DNA from: Paenibacillus sp. FSL K6-3182
GTDB taxonomy: Bacteria; Bacillota; Bacilli; Paenibacillales; Paenibacillaceae
NCBI RefSeq assembly: GCF_037976325.1
Contig: NZ_CP150265.1
Span: 1,068,001 to 1,132,000 of the forward strand
DNA length: 64,000 nt
Direction: 5' to 3'
Shown here: positions 39,604 through 48,736 of the stretch, piece after piece
Layout: every line of letters begins with the position of its first letter
How positions within the stretch are numbered: the first letter of the stretch is position 1
Notes under the pieces: generated by a model
The model's input: the letters and a program-made list of their open reading frames with translations, nothing else
Told to the model about the DNA's origin: nothing
Database searches by the model: none
Made by a program: the position numbers and the translations under genes

Positions 39604-39826
39604 ACGGATCACAACCCTTCTTTTATAACAGTTTATGGAGTAGGCGAACATAAGGATTGGACGAATGTCTCGGGGTGCAGATTTTTTTCTAGATAAATGC
39701 CTGCTGCTTGTATGTGAGTTCGCGTCAAATAAGTGGAGCATTTCCTTGCGTTAATTCGGTAATGTTTGAAAAAAACGGTTAAAAAAGTTACAATAGTAGC
39801 ATTAGTTTTAATAGGAGTGAATTCGC

Positions 39827-40117
39827 ATGCAGCTTAAAAAGCTGAACGATAAAGCAATAGATCAATTATTCGAAGCGGTGCTTACATTGAAGTCAGTTGA
39901 GGAATGTTATGTTTTCTTCGATGATCTGTGTACGGTGAATGAGATCCAATCGTTATCACAAAGACTTGAAGTAGCACGGATGCTCGGAAAAGGCAGCACT
40001 TATAACGCGATTGAAGCCGAGACAGGCGCGAGTACAGCAACAATATCGAGAGTGAAGCGTTGCTTGAACTATGGCAATGACGGTTATAAAATGGCTCTAG
40101 AACGGCTTGGAAGGTAG
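39827..40117 (+). CDS. yerC: YerC/YecD family TrpR-like DNA-binding protein
   Basis: A 96-residue helical protein of the TrpR superfamily. The helix-turn-helix is in LGKGSTYNAIEAETGAS-TATISRVKRCL, about residues 50-80, preceded by FFDDLCTVNEIQSLSQRLEV. The family is widespread in Firmicutes with unclear targets. AGGAGTGAA precedes the ATG. The next gene starts ten bases after it. Confidence 0.9.
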   Translation: MQLKKLNDKAIDQLFEAVLTLKSVEECYVFFDDLCTVNEIQSLSQRLEVARMLGKGSTYNAIEAETGASTATISRVKRCLNYGNDGYKMALERLGR

Positions 40118-40127
40118 GAATCATGCG

Positions 40128-40931
40128 ATGAAGCCAGGCATTCTTGTCATTAGCCACGGCTCCAGAGAAGCTGCATGGGTACAGTTAGTTGATGAGGCGG
40201 TTGCAGCAGCAGCGGCTTCGCCCCGTTTATCAGGTGTTCCAATTATGTCGTCCTTTCTCGAGATCGTGGAGGGACGGCTTATTCAGGATGGCATTGATGA
40301 ATTAGAGGGGCAAGGTGTTACGGATATGTTCGTAGTGCCGCTGTTCGTTTCTTCGGGTAGTACACATGTGGATGAAATTGGGCAAGCATTTGGTTTTCCA
40401 TGGGTTTCCGATCTGGAGGGTGACTTAGGTACATTTCGAGTCAAAGCTACAATTCATTATGGTCTCCCAATTGACGATGATCCCCAAATTGCAGAGCTGC
40501 TGGCTTCAAACATTGCACCCTTATCCACAAGACCAGAGTCAGAAGCGTTACTGCTTATTGGCCACGGAAGCAAAGAAAAGGTATTTCATGAGCGCTGGCA
40601 GGAAGGGCTGAAGAAGCTTGGCGAGCGGGTTAGAGGGCTCGGTGGATATAAGCGCGCAGAGTATGCCATGCTATTGCCAGATCAAGCGGCAGGAAAGCTG
40701 GCAGCGATGCAGGCAGCGAATCCACAGGAAGCGGTCATTGTTGTGCCGCTATTTCTGAGCCAAGGCTATTTTACCAATCATGTCATTCCAAATCGGCTTA
40801 ATGGTTTTGTATATCGCTATAACGGCAAGACGATGCTTCCTAATGCAGCGATTGAGCAGTGGCTGGAGCATCAGATGATCGACGGTTTACAACGGTTGTG
40901 CGAAGAGAAGCATGTCACGTTTACAGAATAA
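40128..40931 (+). CDS. CbiX/SirB-like metallochelatase
   Basis: A 267-residue protein with two halves of the small chelatase fold. The first carries SHGSREAAW near residue 10, with the metal-binding histidine, and the second GHGSKEKVF near residue 145. That architecture matches sirohydrochlorin ferro- or cobaltochelatases, which insert iron or cobalt to make siroheme or cobalamin. No other tetrapyrrole gene is nearby, so the metal and substrate are undetermined. AAGGTAGGA supports the ATG at 40128, within 10 bases of the yerC stop. Confidence 0.8.
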   Translation: MKPGILVISHGSREAAWVQLVDEAVAAAAASPRLSGVPIMSSFLEIVEGRLIQDGIDELEGQGVTDMFVVPLFVSSGSTHVDEIGQAFGFPWVSDLEGDLGTFRVKATIHYGLPIDDDPQIAELLASNIAPLSTRPESEALLLIGHGSKEKVFHERWQEGLKKLGERVRGLGGYKRAEYAMLLPDQAAGKLAAMQAANPQEAVIVVPLFLSQGYFTNHVIPNRLNGFVYRYNGKTMLPNAAIEQWLEHQMIDGLQRLCEEKHVTFTE

Positions 40932-40966
40932 ATGTTAGGTTGAATGATTGTTAGGGGTGAACCGAG

Positions 40967-41881
40967 ATGGCAATCAAACGAGCAAGACTTATATATAACC
41001 CGACATCGGGAAGAGAAGAAATGAAAAAAAGATTGCCAGATATTCTTCAGCGTCTTGAACAGGGCGGTATTGAGACGAGCTGCCACGCCACGATAGGCGA
41101 GGGAGATGCTACGCTTGCAGCGGCTGAAGCCGCAGACCGCGGCTATGATATGATCATTGCAGCAGGCGGTGACGGTACGCTTTATGAGGTTATCAACGGC
41201 TTGACGAACAAGGCGAATCGACCTCCGCTTGGCATATTGCCAGTAGGCACAACGAATGATTTCGCACGGGCGATGGGTATTCCGAAGCATTGGGAGTACG
41301 CAGTCGACCTTATTATTCAGCAATATAGCCGGCCGATTGATGTCGGTAAGGCGAATGATCGCTATTTTATCAATATTGCTGGAGGCGGCTCCTTAACGGA
41401 ACTGACCTATGATGTGCCGAGCAAGCTTAAGACGATGATTGGGCAGCTGGCATATTATATGAAGGGCATGGAGAAAATGACCCGACTTCGGCCAACTGAG
41501 CTGACTTTTCATGCAGCTGGTGTAGGTGAATTCCATGATGAGTTCATGATGTTCCTCATATGCAACAGCAATTCGGTCGGCGGTTTCGAGCGATTGGCGC
41601 CGGACTCCAAGCTTGATGACGGGCTTCTTGACGTCCTGCTTATCCGCAAATGCAATCTGCCGGAATTTATAAAGCTTGTGACGCTTGCGCTGCGCGGTGA
41701 GCATTTGAACGATCCACATGTGATTCATTTCCGGACGAATGAACTAAAGGTGACTACACCGGATTATGTGCAAATTAACCTCGATGGCGAATATGGCGGC
41801 GTGCTGCCGTGTACTTTTTCGGTGCTGCCGTCGCATTTGCGTATTTTTGCTGATGAGACTGGGGAATCGACTTACCGTTAA
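40967..41881 (+). CDS. dgkB: Diacylglycerol kinase (DgkB family)
   Basis: A 304-residue soluble lipid kinase that recycles diacylglycerol, released by lipoteichoic acid synthesis, into phosphatidic acid. The nucleotide loop AAGGDGTLYEV is near residue 66, with YNPTSGRE at the start and the conserved PVGTTNDFARAMG. In B. subtilis dgkB (yerQ) lies next to rlmCD (yefA), and the same order is seen here, which supports the symbol. Confidence 0.9.
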   Translation: MAIKRARLIYNPTSGREEMKKRLPDILQRLEQGGIETSCHATIGEGDATLAAAEAADRGYDMIIAAGGDGTLYEVINGLTNKANRPPLGILPVGTTNDFARAMGIPKHWEYAVDLIIQQYSRPIDVGKANDRYFINIAGGGSLTELTYDVPSKLKTMIGQLAYYMKGMEKMTRLRPTELTFHAAGVGEFHDEFMMFLICNSNSVGGFERLAPDSKLDDGLLDVLLIRKCNLPEFIKLVTLALRGEHLNDPHVIHFRTNELKVTTPDYVQINLDGEYGGVLPCTFSVLPSHLRIFADETGESTYR

Positions 41882-41961
41882 GCCCTTATGTATTCGGAAA
41901 TCTGGGAATGATAAATAGGAACTAGCATGCAACAGCATTGAAGATAGAGCGGAGAGAGTTT

Positions 41962-43464
41962 ATGAACAAAGGTAGAAGCAGAGGCGGCAAAGGCAGATCG
42001 CGCAGTGCTGCGGGTACGGGTACTCGAGCAGCGACGATTCCAGCAGATGCGCCTTTTCAGAAAAATGAAGAAGTCACCGTCGATATTATCGGCCTGACAC
42101 ATGATGGAGAAGGGGTAGGCCGCGCTGACGGCTTTACCCTTTTTATACAGGGAGCACTTCCTGGTGAGCGTGTGCGCGCGAAGGTGATGAAGGTAAAGAA
42201 GCAGTATGGTTATGCGAAGCTTGAAGAGCTGATGCTTAAGAGCCCATCGCGCGTGGAGCCGCCTTGTGATATTTATAAGGAATGCGGCGGCTGCCAGCTG
42301 CAGCATTTCGATTATCCGGCGCAACTGGAGTGGAAACGCCAGCATGTTGTGGATAACTTGATGCGAATCGGCAAACTGAATGTGGATGGTGAAGGCAATC
42401 TGTCGGATGGAGAGAATGCTTCTGCTGGAATTGTTGTTCACCCTACTGTTGGAATGGACGAGCCTTGGCGTTATCGCAATAAAGCATCCGTACCGATCGG
42501 CACCAGTTCTAAAGATGGTCAATTAATTGCAGGCTTCTACGCCCGCGGCAGCCATCGGATTATCGATATGGACGATTGTCTGATTGAGCATGAGCATAAT
42601 GATGAGGTTATTCGTGTCGTAAAGCGAATCGGACGTGAGCTTGGCGCTACACCTTATGATGAGGAGACAGGCCGCGGCGTACTGCGCCATGTGATGGCAC
42701 GGACAGGCGTTGTCACCGGCGAGATCATGGTCGTGTTAGTTACGAACAGCAGGAAGCTGCCTTCGTCGGATGAATGGGTGAGGCGCATCCGCGAGGAGCT
42801 CCCTGGCGTGAAGAGCATCGTTCAAAATGTGAACGAGCGGAATACGAACGTTATATTTGGTGATGAGACTTGTGTCCTCTGGGGCAGCGAGGTTATCTAT
42901 GATGAACTCGACGGCATTCGCTTCGCAATATCGGCGAGATCGTTCTATCAAGTGAACCCGATGCAAACGGTGGAGTTATATCGTAAAGCGGTCGAATATG
43001 CTGGCTTAACAGGCTCGGAAACCGTGATTGACGCTTATTGCGGCATCGGTACGATATCGTTGTTTCTTGCAAGGCAAGCTGGACGCGTTTATGGCGTTGA
43101 AATCGTACCCGAGGCAATCGAGGATGCGGCGCGGAATGCGGCGCTCAACGGCATTACGAATGCCTCGTTCGAGGCGGGCCCTGCGGAGGTTGTTATTCCT
43201 CGCTGGCGTAAGGAAGGCATAACGGCGGATGTCATCGTCGTTGATCCGCCGCGCAAAGGCTGCGATCCTGCACTGCTTGAGACGATTCTGGCGATGAAAC
43301 CGGAGAGAGTGGTGTATGTGAGCTGCAACCCTTCTACACTTGCAAGGGATTTACGTGTGTTGGAGGACGGCGGGTATAGGACGACTGAGGTTGTGCCGGT
43401 GGATATGTTTCCTTGGACGGTTCATGTGGAGTGCGTGGTGGAGATATGTCGAGTCGATACTTAG
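41962..43464 (+). CDS. rlmCD: 23S rRNA (uracil-5-)-methyltransferase, RlmCD-type
   Basis: A 500-residue SAM-dependent methyltransferase. A basic disordered start is followed by a TRAM RNA-binding domain (about 35-95) and an iron-sulfur site in [10 protein letters not shown]. The Rossmann domain has [11 protein letters not shown] (SAM site), VDPPRKGCD and the catalytic cysteine in [14 protein letters not shown]. In B. subtilis the homologue methylates U747 and U1939. The ATG at 41962 has GGAGAG before it; a TTG at 41938 is less likely. Confidence 0.93.
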   Translation: MNKGRSRGGKGRSRSAAGTGTRAATIPADAPFQKNEEVTVDIIGLTHDGEGVGRADGFTLFIQGALPGERVRAKVMKVKKQYGYAKLEELMLKSPSRVEPPCDIYKECGGCQLQHFDYPAQLEWKRQHVVDNLMRIGKLNVDGEGNLSDGENASAGIVVHPTVGMDEPWRYRNKASVPIGTSSKDGQLIAGFYARGSHRIIDMDDCLIEHEHNDEVIRVVKRIGRELGATPYDEETGRGVLRHVMARTGVVTGEIMVVLVTNSRKLPSSDEWVRRIREELPGVKSIVQNVNERNTNVIFGDETCVLWGSEVIYDELDGIRFAISARSFYQVNPMQTVELYRKAVEYAGLTGSETVIDAYCGIGTISLFLARQAGRVYGVEIVPEAIEDAARNAALNGITNASFEAGPAEVVIPRWRKEGITADVIVVDPPRKGCDPALLETILAMKPERVVYVSCNPSTLARDLRVLEDGGYRTTEVVPVDMFPWTVHVECVVEICRVDT

Positions 43465-44096
43465 AAGTCTATAGTTATCAGTATTCGACGAAGTATTTCT
43501 CTTTTGCACAAGACGACAGTGACTATAAAAATAAGGTGTTGCGAGATACGATTAAAGTTTCGGTTGTATTGGATTTGAAGTGGGTAGATATGACGAATGA
43601 TTTTTAGCTTACTTTATAGTGGGGTATTATGGTAACAAAAGTAAAGTAGAGAGTCAGGGAGAAGCCTTGCTGCACAAGGGCTCACGCATTTCTGAAGGCT
43701 CAAAAAAAATGGTTCGCATATTACAGTGTAATACGATAGGCCACTTTCGTTGTGCTCTGAAAGTGGCCTTTTGTGCCGATAGGAAAACGAATTGTAGTGG
43801 GGAAGATCAGACCTGATTTTTGTCTGGTAAAGACAGATATTTGGATATGTTGACTTCAATTGTATGTTATTAGAGGAACACTACAAGAAATCTATTGAAA
43901 CTACAGATGATGAAGATCTGAGCATTTTAATAAACAAAGCATTTGAACTGAAAATAGAGCAGGAAGCAGAAAAATTCAGTTTTTCTTTTATTCTATCTCA
44001 TACATTGTGGCGTGGATAATTTTCGAGACTATTCGTATTAGTAACGATGAAACTGTAACTGCGATTGATCTTCGTGTACTGTACTGCTCAAGGATT
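43465..44096. other. Gene-poor recombination scar downstream of rlmCD
   Basis: No convincing intact gene lies here. A hairpin GGCCACTTTC-N10-GAAAGTGGCC followed by TTTT (about 43739-43772) is a terminator with no gene before it. A 51-codon frame at 43864-44019, rich in Glu and Lys, lacks a ribosome site. Base composition is lower in GC than in rlmCD. It adjoins the broken recombinase, so it may be debris from an excised element. Confidence 0.5.
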
Positions 44097-44466
44097 TCAG
44101 ACAAATGGCTTATCATTTTTTGGTTGGGATTGTTTGGCGGCAAGCGTGACCACTGCATAATCGCGTATGCCCGCATCGGTACTCCTGTCAATGGCCCCCA
44201 GAAGAGCTAGAACCTCATCTCTGGTACGGGAGTATCTTTCTGCCTCTGGATGCAAGCTTAAGAATGGACGGATCCATTCTCAAGGCGCCAATACCCTTTG
44301 ATTTCAGGTAGGATACCAGTATACCAAGAGCATGGACCATTCTTTCCATGCTCTTGGGTATGTCCAATGATGCTTTTGAGATATACTGCGAGATGAATTC
44401 GTCAGTAATGGTGCTGAATTTCTTGTGGCCATTATTTTCGAGAAACTGCAGAATCTCCGCAAGCAA
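44097..44466 (-). pseudogene. Frameshifted, truncated tyrosine recombinase
   Basis: Reading from 44466 leftwards, the frame encodes a SAM-like core-binding domain (LLAEILQFLENNGHKKF, ISQYIS, ALGILVSYLKSKG) ending KILPYQR and a stop. A one-base shift near 44227 restores RDEVLALLGAIDRSTDAG and IRDYAVVTLAA, the start of a phage-integrase catalytic domain. Homology then ends, before any of the catalytic Arg, His or Tyr motifs. So it is inactive. It probably marks an old mobile element at this boundary. Confidence 0.7.
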
Positions 44467-44561
44467 TGGTGCGGTGCGCATGCTGGTCAGGGTGGAACTC
44501 TGAATACAGGTGGCCGAGACAGCGGTTGCTTCCCGAATATGGGGGCAACCGCTGTCTAGCG

Positions 44562-45554
44562 TTATATTCCCTGTCTCCAAGGAGAAACAGTACCGCCCTC
44601 GAACCGTTCGAATTCCGTAACCCGCGACGAAAATGTACGCTCCGAATTACGATTGTTAATGATCTCAAGCAGCATAGATACCGTCTTTTCCTTTTCCTCT
44701 GCGGATACGTAATAAGTGGTTAGCTGAGGGACGCTGATCTTCACGAGCTCGCTCAGACCTGAACCGATCAGGCTGATGTCGTGCGGTACGGATACGCCTG
44801 TACTCTGAAGATACTGGAGAACGCCGAACTGGATAACGGTATTCACACAGAAGGCGGCCGTATATTGCAGTTGCAGCATCTCGGCTCTCTTGCAGAGCTC
44901 ATAACCATTCTCATCATTGCTAATCTGAATCAGCGATTTATCCAGCGGAATTCCCTTCGCCTCAAGAGCTTCGCGATAACCTTCCAGTGCTAATTGATGG
45001 ATATTGTAGTCCAGACTGCCCATAAACAAGGCGATACGGGTATGGCCAAGCGTGATTAAATAATGAGTGGCATCGTAAGCCAGCTTCTTATCATCGAAGG
45101 AGATAAAGTTGTCATTCTTGCCGCGTAAAGGCATCCCATATAACAGATAAGGGGTATTCGCCATTCGGAACATACTCAGAATGACCTCATCCACGTCACC
45201 AGATACAATGTACCCGTCAATCTCCTGAGTGTCCAACGACCTCTGCAGTTTGCTTAAGGATTCGGGGGCATGAGTAATGTTCATGAAAATCAAACCATAA
45301 TTGAAACGGCTGGCCGCCGCCTCCATGATTTGCAAATCGGCGATATAACGCGGGTCATTCGCATCCCTATCGTAAAGCACATAACAAAGCTTAGGGGAGA
45401 CTTCCACATCCCTGTAACCCAGGTCTTTGGCTGCCCGGAGTATTTTATTCCGTGTATCTGCCGAAATTGTACTGCTAGGCGTGTTGTTCAATACAAGAGA
45501 TACGGCTGTCCGCGAAATGCCAAGGTGCTCTGCGATCTCCTTTTTCGTAACCAT
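44562..45554 (-). CDS. LacI family transcriptional regulator
   Basis: A 330-residue repressor. The LacI helix-turn-helix is at residues 1-55 (MVTKKEIAEHLGISRTAVSLVLNN), then the periplasmic-binding-protein-like effector domain (about 60-325) that binds a sugar. AAGGGG supports the ATG at 45554, 10 codons inside a longer frame. It diverges from the oxidoreductase and transporter genes. The same operator sequence lies in front of both transcription units, so it should repress itself and the operon until the sugar is present. Confidence 0.92.
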   Translation of the reverse strand: MVTKKEIAEHLGISRTAVSLVLNNTPSSTISADTRNKILRAAKDLGYRDVEVSPKLCYVLYDRDANDPRYIADLQIMEAAASRFNYGLIFMNITHAPESLSKLQRSLDTQEIDGYIVSGDVDEVILSMFRMANTPYLLYGMPLRGKNDNFISFDDKKLAYDATHYLITLGHTRIALFMGSLDYNIHQLALEGYREALEAKGIPLDKSLIQISNDENGYELCKRAEMLQLQYTAAFCVNTVIQFGVLQYLQSTGVSVPHDISLIGSGLSELVKISVPQLTTYYVSAEEKEKTVSMLLEIINNRNSERTFSSRVTEFERFEGGTVSPWRQGI

Positions 45555-45583
45555 GGGCAATCCCCTTCTTCTTCTAAGAATCA

Positions 45584-45603
45584 AATATAACGTTGGTTAT
45601 ATT
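45584..45603. promoter_or_regulatory. LacI-family operator, copy 1
   Basis: A perfect inverted repeat AATATAAC-N4-GTTATATT, 29 bp upstream of the lacI-type gene. It fits an autoregulatory site. Confidence 0.65.
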
Positions 45604-45715
45604 ATAGCGATAAACAGCGGTATTCGTCAATTTTAAGCTCTATAAAGTAAATTTTAATGCGAGAATTGAGAGGTGAAGAGGTCTTACAGTTTTAAAATTT
45701 GTATAAAAATTAGCG

Positions 45716-45745
45716 TTGACAGGTAAATATAACGACTGTTATGAT
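45716..45745 (+). promoter_or_regulatory. Promoter with embedded LacI-family operator, copy 2
   Basis: TTGACA (45716-45721) and TATGAT (45740-45745) at 18-nt spacing form a good sigma-A promoter. Between and over them lies AATATAAC-N4-GTTATGAT (45726-45745), sharing its left half exactly with copy 1 and 6 of 8 bases on the right. A bound repressor would block the promoter directly. Confidence 0.7.
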
Positions 45746-45801
45746 CTCCTTGAAAATAAGTTTACTGATGTATGCTTAGAAGGGTGGGATCATTCATCGT
45801 T

Positions 45802-47085
45802 GTGCGACAAATCACTGCAGTTATCGTAGGAGCCGGTGCGAGAGGAAGATTCGTATACGGGGCATATGCGGGCAAGTACCCGGAGGAGCTAAAGGTCGTC
45901 GCAGTTGCCGAACCGGATAAAGAACGAAGACGGATTGCGGCGGCTGAGCACCAATTAACGCCAAGTCAAGTATTTGAAAGCTGGGAACAGGTTATATCTA
46001 ATCGTAAAATGGCCGATATTGCGATTATCTCCACACAAGACCGAATGCATTACGCACCGACTTTAAGGGCTCTTGAGTTGGGGTACGATGTGCTGCTGGA
46101 GAAGCCGATGTCTCCATTGGCTGAGGAGGTCATCGCCATGGCTGACGCATCCCGCAAGTTTAACCGCTTGTTAACGGTCAGTCATGTGCTGCGGTATACC
46201 CCGTTCTGGTCGAAGATCAAAGAGATCATTACAAGCGGCTCCATCGGCCGTGTCGTATCTATACAGTTAAGCGAGAATGTCGGTTACTTCCATATGGCGC
46301 ACAGCTTCGTTCGCGGCAACTGGAACAAGTCCGAAGAAACGAGTCCGATGATCCTGCAGAAATCCTGTCACGATATGGATATCTTATCTTGGTTGATCGA
46401 CGAGAGGTGTGTAAGAGTCAGCTCGTATGGCTCGCTGCTGCATTTCCGTCCGGAGAATGCTCCGGCGGGTTCAACCGCCAGATGTACGGAGGGCTGTGCG
46501 GTTGAACGGGAATGTCCATATTCAGCGATCCGAATCTATGAAGAGGATGCAACGAACGAATGGTCCCGATTCATCACCGGCGACCCGACGCCGCAAAATA
46601 TTCATGAAGCGCTTCAGAACGGCCCGTTCGGGCGCTGTGTGTATCGCTGCGATAATAATGTAGTCGATCATCAGGTAGTTAACATGGAGTTCCAAAGCGG
46701 CGCAACCGCCTCCTTCACGATGTCCGGGTTCTCTCACGATGTTTCCAGAACCGTTCAAATCATGGGGACCTTGGGTGAAATCAGAGGTTACATGGAGAAA
46801 AACGAGATTGTTCTGTACCCTTACGGGAAGGAAGCAATCCCTGTTGCCCTGGTTGTTGAAGAAGGAGGACACGGAGGCGGGGATGAAGGCCTGGTACGGG
46901 AATTCTTGAAGCAAGTTCGCAATGAGAACAATAACGGAGGCAGTGGTCTTACTTCGGCTGAAGCTTCCGTACAAAGCCACCTGATGGCCTTTGCGGCCGA
47001 GCAATCCAGAGTGGCGGGCGGAAGCTCTGTTGCGATCGCCTTATTGAGCGCGCCTCTATGCGAGTACCGTATGCAGTTGAGCTGA
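45802..47085 (+). CDS. Gfo/Idh/MocA family oxidoreductase with cysteine-rich insertion
   Basis: A protein of about 427 residues with an N-terminal Rossmann domain (AVIVGAGARGRFVYG) and the EKPMSP motif typical of the family. A C-terminal alpha/beta domain carries a Cys-rich insert (CTEGCAVERECPYS then GRCVYRC) that resembles a metal site. It likely performs an NAD-dependent step on a sugar or a redox-neutral glycosidase reaction of the GH109 kind; neither can be proved here. I prefer the GTG at 45802 over the ATG at 45772, which has no ribosome site. It is first in the LacI-controlled operon. Confidence 0.85.
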   Translation: MRQITAVIVGAGARGRFVYGAYAGKYPEELKVVAVAEPDKERRRIAAAEHQLTPSQVFESWEQVISNRKMADIAIISTQDRMHYAPTLRALELGYDVLLEKPMSPLAEEVIAMADASRKFNRLLTVSHVLRYTPFWSKIKEIITSGSIGRVVSIQLSENVGYFHMAHSFVRGNWNKSEETSPMILQKSCHDMDILSWLIDERCVRVSSYGSLLHFRPENAPAGSTARCTEGCAVERECPYSAIRIYEEDATNEWSRFITGDPTPQNIHEALQNGPFGRCVYRCDNNVVDHQVVNMEFQSGATASFTMSGFSHDVSRTVQIMGTLGEIRGYMEKNEIVLYPYGKEAIPVALVVEEGGHGGGDEGLVREFLKQVRNENNNGGSGLTSAEASVQSHLMAFAAEQSRVAGGSSVAIALLSAPLCEYRMQLS

Positions 47086-47139
47086 GCAATCGGCAGCTTT
47101 ATATAATATCAACTGAATATAATTTGGGGGGTCACATGA

Positions 47140-48621
47140 ATGAAAAAGGCAAGCGCGTTATTATTATCTTTAGTAATGGTAGTTGTTCTGCTAGCAGGAT
47201 GCTCCGGGAATAACAACGAACCGGCGAATTCAAGCACGGGTCCTGCAAGCTCAAGTCCGGCAGCGAGTGAACCGGCTGCTGCAACAGAATCGAATGTATA
47301 TCCGGAGAACGGCTTGCCCAAGGACGAGAAAGTAACACTGAAGATGGGGTTCTGGGAAGCGGGAGCGGGACGTGTATGGTTGGATCTGGCGGTGAAGAAT
47401 TTCAAGGAGAAGTATCCGAATGTCACATTCGATATTACTTCCACACCAACGCTTTCGACAATACTCGAACCGAAAATCGCAGCGGGCGATGACAATGACA
47501 TGTTCGACCTGTTCATCCCGAACTTTACGGCAACGGGTCAGCTCGAGCGATTAGCGGCTGCAGGAAAGCTGGAGCCACAGGATGATCTGTGGGAGCGCGA
47601 TCTGCCGGGAGAAACAAGCAAGAAGCTGAGATCGGTCATCTCCGATGATGCCTACGACAATTCGCGCAGTATCGGCTTTACAGCCAGAATGCCGGTCGGC
47701 GGATATACAGCTGGATTGTTCTTCGATCAGAAGCTGTTCGATGAGAAGGGCTGGAATAAGAGCCCTGGGACATGGGACGAATTTGTAGCGCTGCTGGACC
47801 AGATTAAGGCCGACGGCATTATTCCGATTACATTCCCGGGCGTGTATGCCGGCTACCTAACGGACTATGTGTTTAATGTCATTCAGTTCAATCTGGCCAA
47901 GGCCAATGGCACCTTCGATACTTACATTAAAAACTTCCGTAATTTTGACGGCCCCTTGTTAACGACCACCGAAAACAAAGAGGCCTGGAACCGGATGTAC
48001 GAATTCGGCAAGAAGGGTTACTTCCCATCCGGAGTCGCGGCGTTAAATCATACCCAATCGCAAATGCAGGTTTTGCAGCATAAGGCCGCGCTCGTCTCGA
48101 CCGGAGATTGGGTGGGCAACGAGATGAAAGACAGCACGCCGGAAGGCTTCGCATGGGGATTCATGGCAATCCCTGCTGTGAATGATGCTGACCAAACTAT
48201 TTTCGTCAATGCCGGAGTAGCGGATGTTGGATTTACAATATGGAAAAACAAGCCTGATCTCAATAAGAAATGGGCCAAAGAATTTATCCTTAGCTTATAC
48301 GATTTCGAGATTCAGGAATCGCTTGCTGCAGAAGCGGGAACGTATCCGGGAAGACTGGACTTTGGTGAAGATCCTGCCCGCATCGCCAAGCTGCAGCCTA
48401 CACAAGCGGCTGTAATGGAATATGCGACTAAGCACAAAGTCGAATATATTTCTTATCGCCACAACTTCAACCTCACAAGTCCCGAGCATGGACAAGCCGA
48501 TAAGATCTTGAGCGAACTGATCACCGCAGTAGCAACAGGGAAGAAGGATCCGGCACCGGTATTGGAAGAAGCTGAGAAGCTTAAGCAAGCGGCTATAGAT
48601 AAGGACCGTCCAAAGCAGTAA
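47140..48621 (+). CDS. Sugar ABC transporter solute-binding lipoprotein
   Basis: A 493-residue family 1 solute-binding protein. The signal peptide ends in the lipobox LLAGC (Cys near residue 21), followed by a Ser/Ala/Asn linker and the two-lobed binding domain. GGGGGGTCAC lies ahead of the ATG. The ligand is probably an amino sugar or oligosaccharide, judged from GH20 and GH123 genes in the same locus. A stem-loop follows before the permease genes. Confidence 0.92.
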   Translation: MKKASALLLSLVMVVVLLAGCSGNNNEPANSSTGPASSSPAASEPAAATESNVYPENGLPKDEKVTLKMGFWEAGAGRVWLDLAVKNFKEKYPNVTFDITSTPTLSTILEPKIAAGDDNDMFDLFIPNFTATGQLERLAAAGKLEPQDDLWERDLPGETSKKLRSVISDDAYDNSRSIGFTARMPVGGYTAGLFFDQKLFDEKGWNKSPGTWDEFVALLDQIKADGIIPITFPGVYAGYLTDYVFNVIQFNLAKANGTFDTYIKNFRNFDGPLLTTTENKEAWNRMYEFGKKGYFPSGVAALNHTQSQMQVLQHKAALVSTGDWVGNEMKDSTPEGFAWGFMAIPAVNDADQTIFVNAGVADVGFTIWKNKPDLNKKWAKEFILSLYDFEIQESLAAEAGTYPGRLDFGEDPARIAKLQPTQAAVMEYATKHKVEYISYRHNFNLTSPEHGQADKILSELITAVATGKKDPAPVLEEAEKLKQAAIDKDRPKQ

Positions 48622-48661
48622 GCTGCAATAGGTTCGGGGGGAGTAATTCCTCCCGAATATG

Positions 48662-48704
48662 AACCAAACGTAAACCAAACGTATACCGCCGTCTGAAGAC
48701 GGCG
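48662..48704 (+). terminator. Intercistronic direct repeat and stem-loop
   Basis: Two copies of the 11-mer AACCAAACGTA (48662-48683) precede a perfect stem CGCCGTC-TGAA-GACGGCG at 48687-48704. The T-run is short (TTTT). As after the first binding-protein gene of the window, it probably lowers read-through into the permeases or protects the upstream mRNA. Confidence 0.5.
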
Positions 48705-48736
48705 AAGCCGTTTTACTTGGGTAAGGAGGAGATGCT

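Noticed and set aside
43619..43816. 65-codon plus-strand frame downstream of rlmCD
   Set aside because: It runs through an orphan terminator hairpin and has no recognisable motif.
43864..44019. 51-codon plus-strand frame
   Set aside because: Protein-like composition but no ribosome site and no family; left as debris in the scar region.
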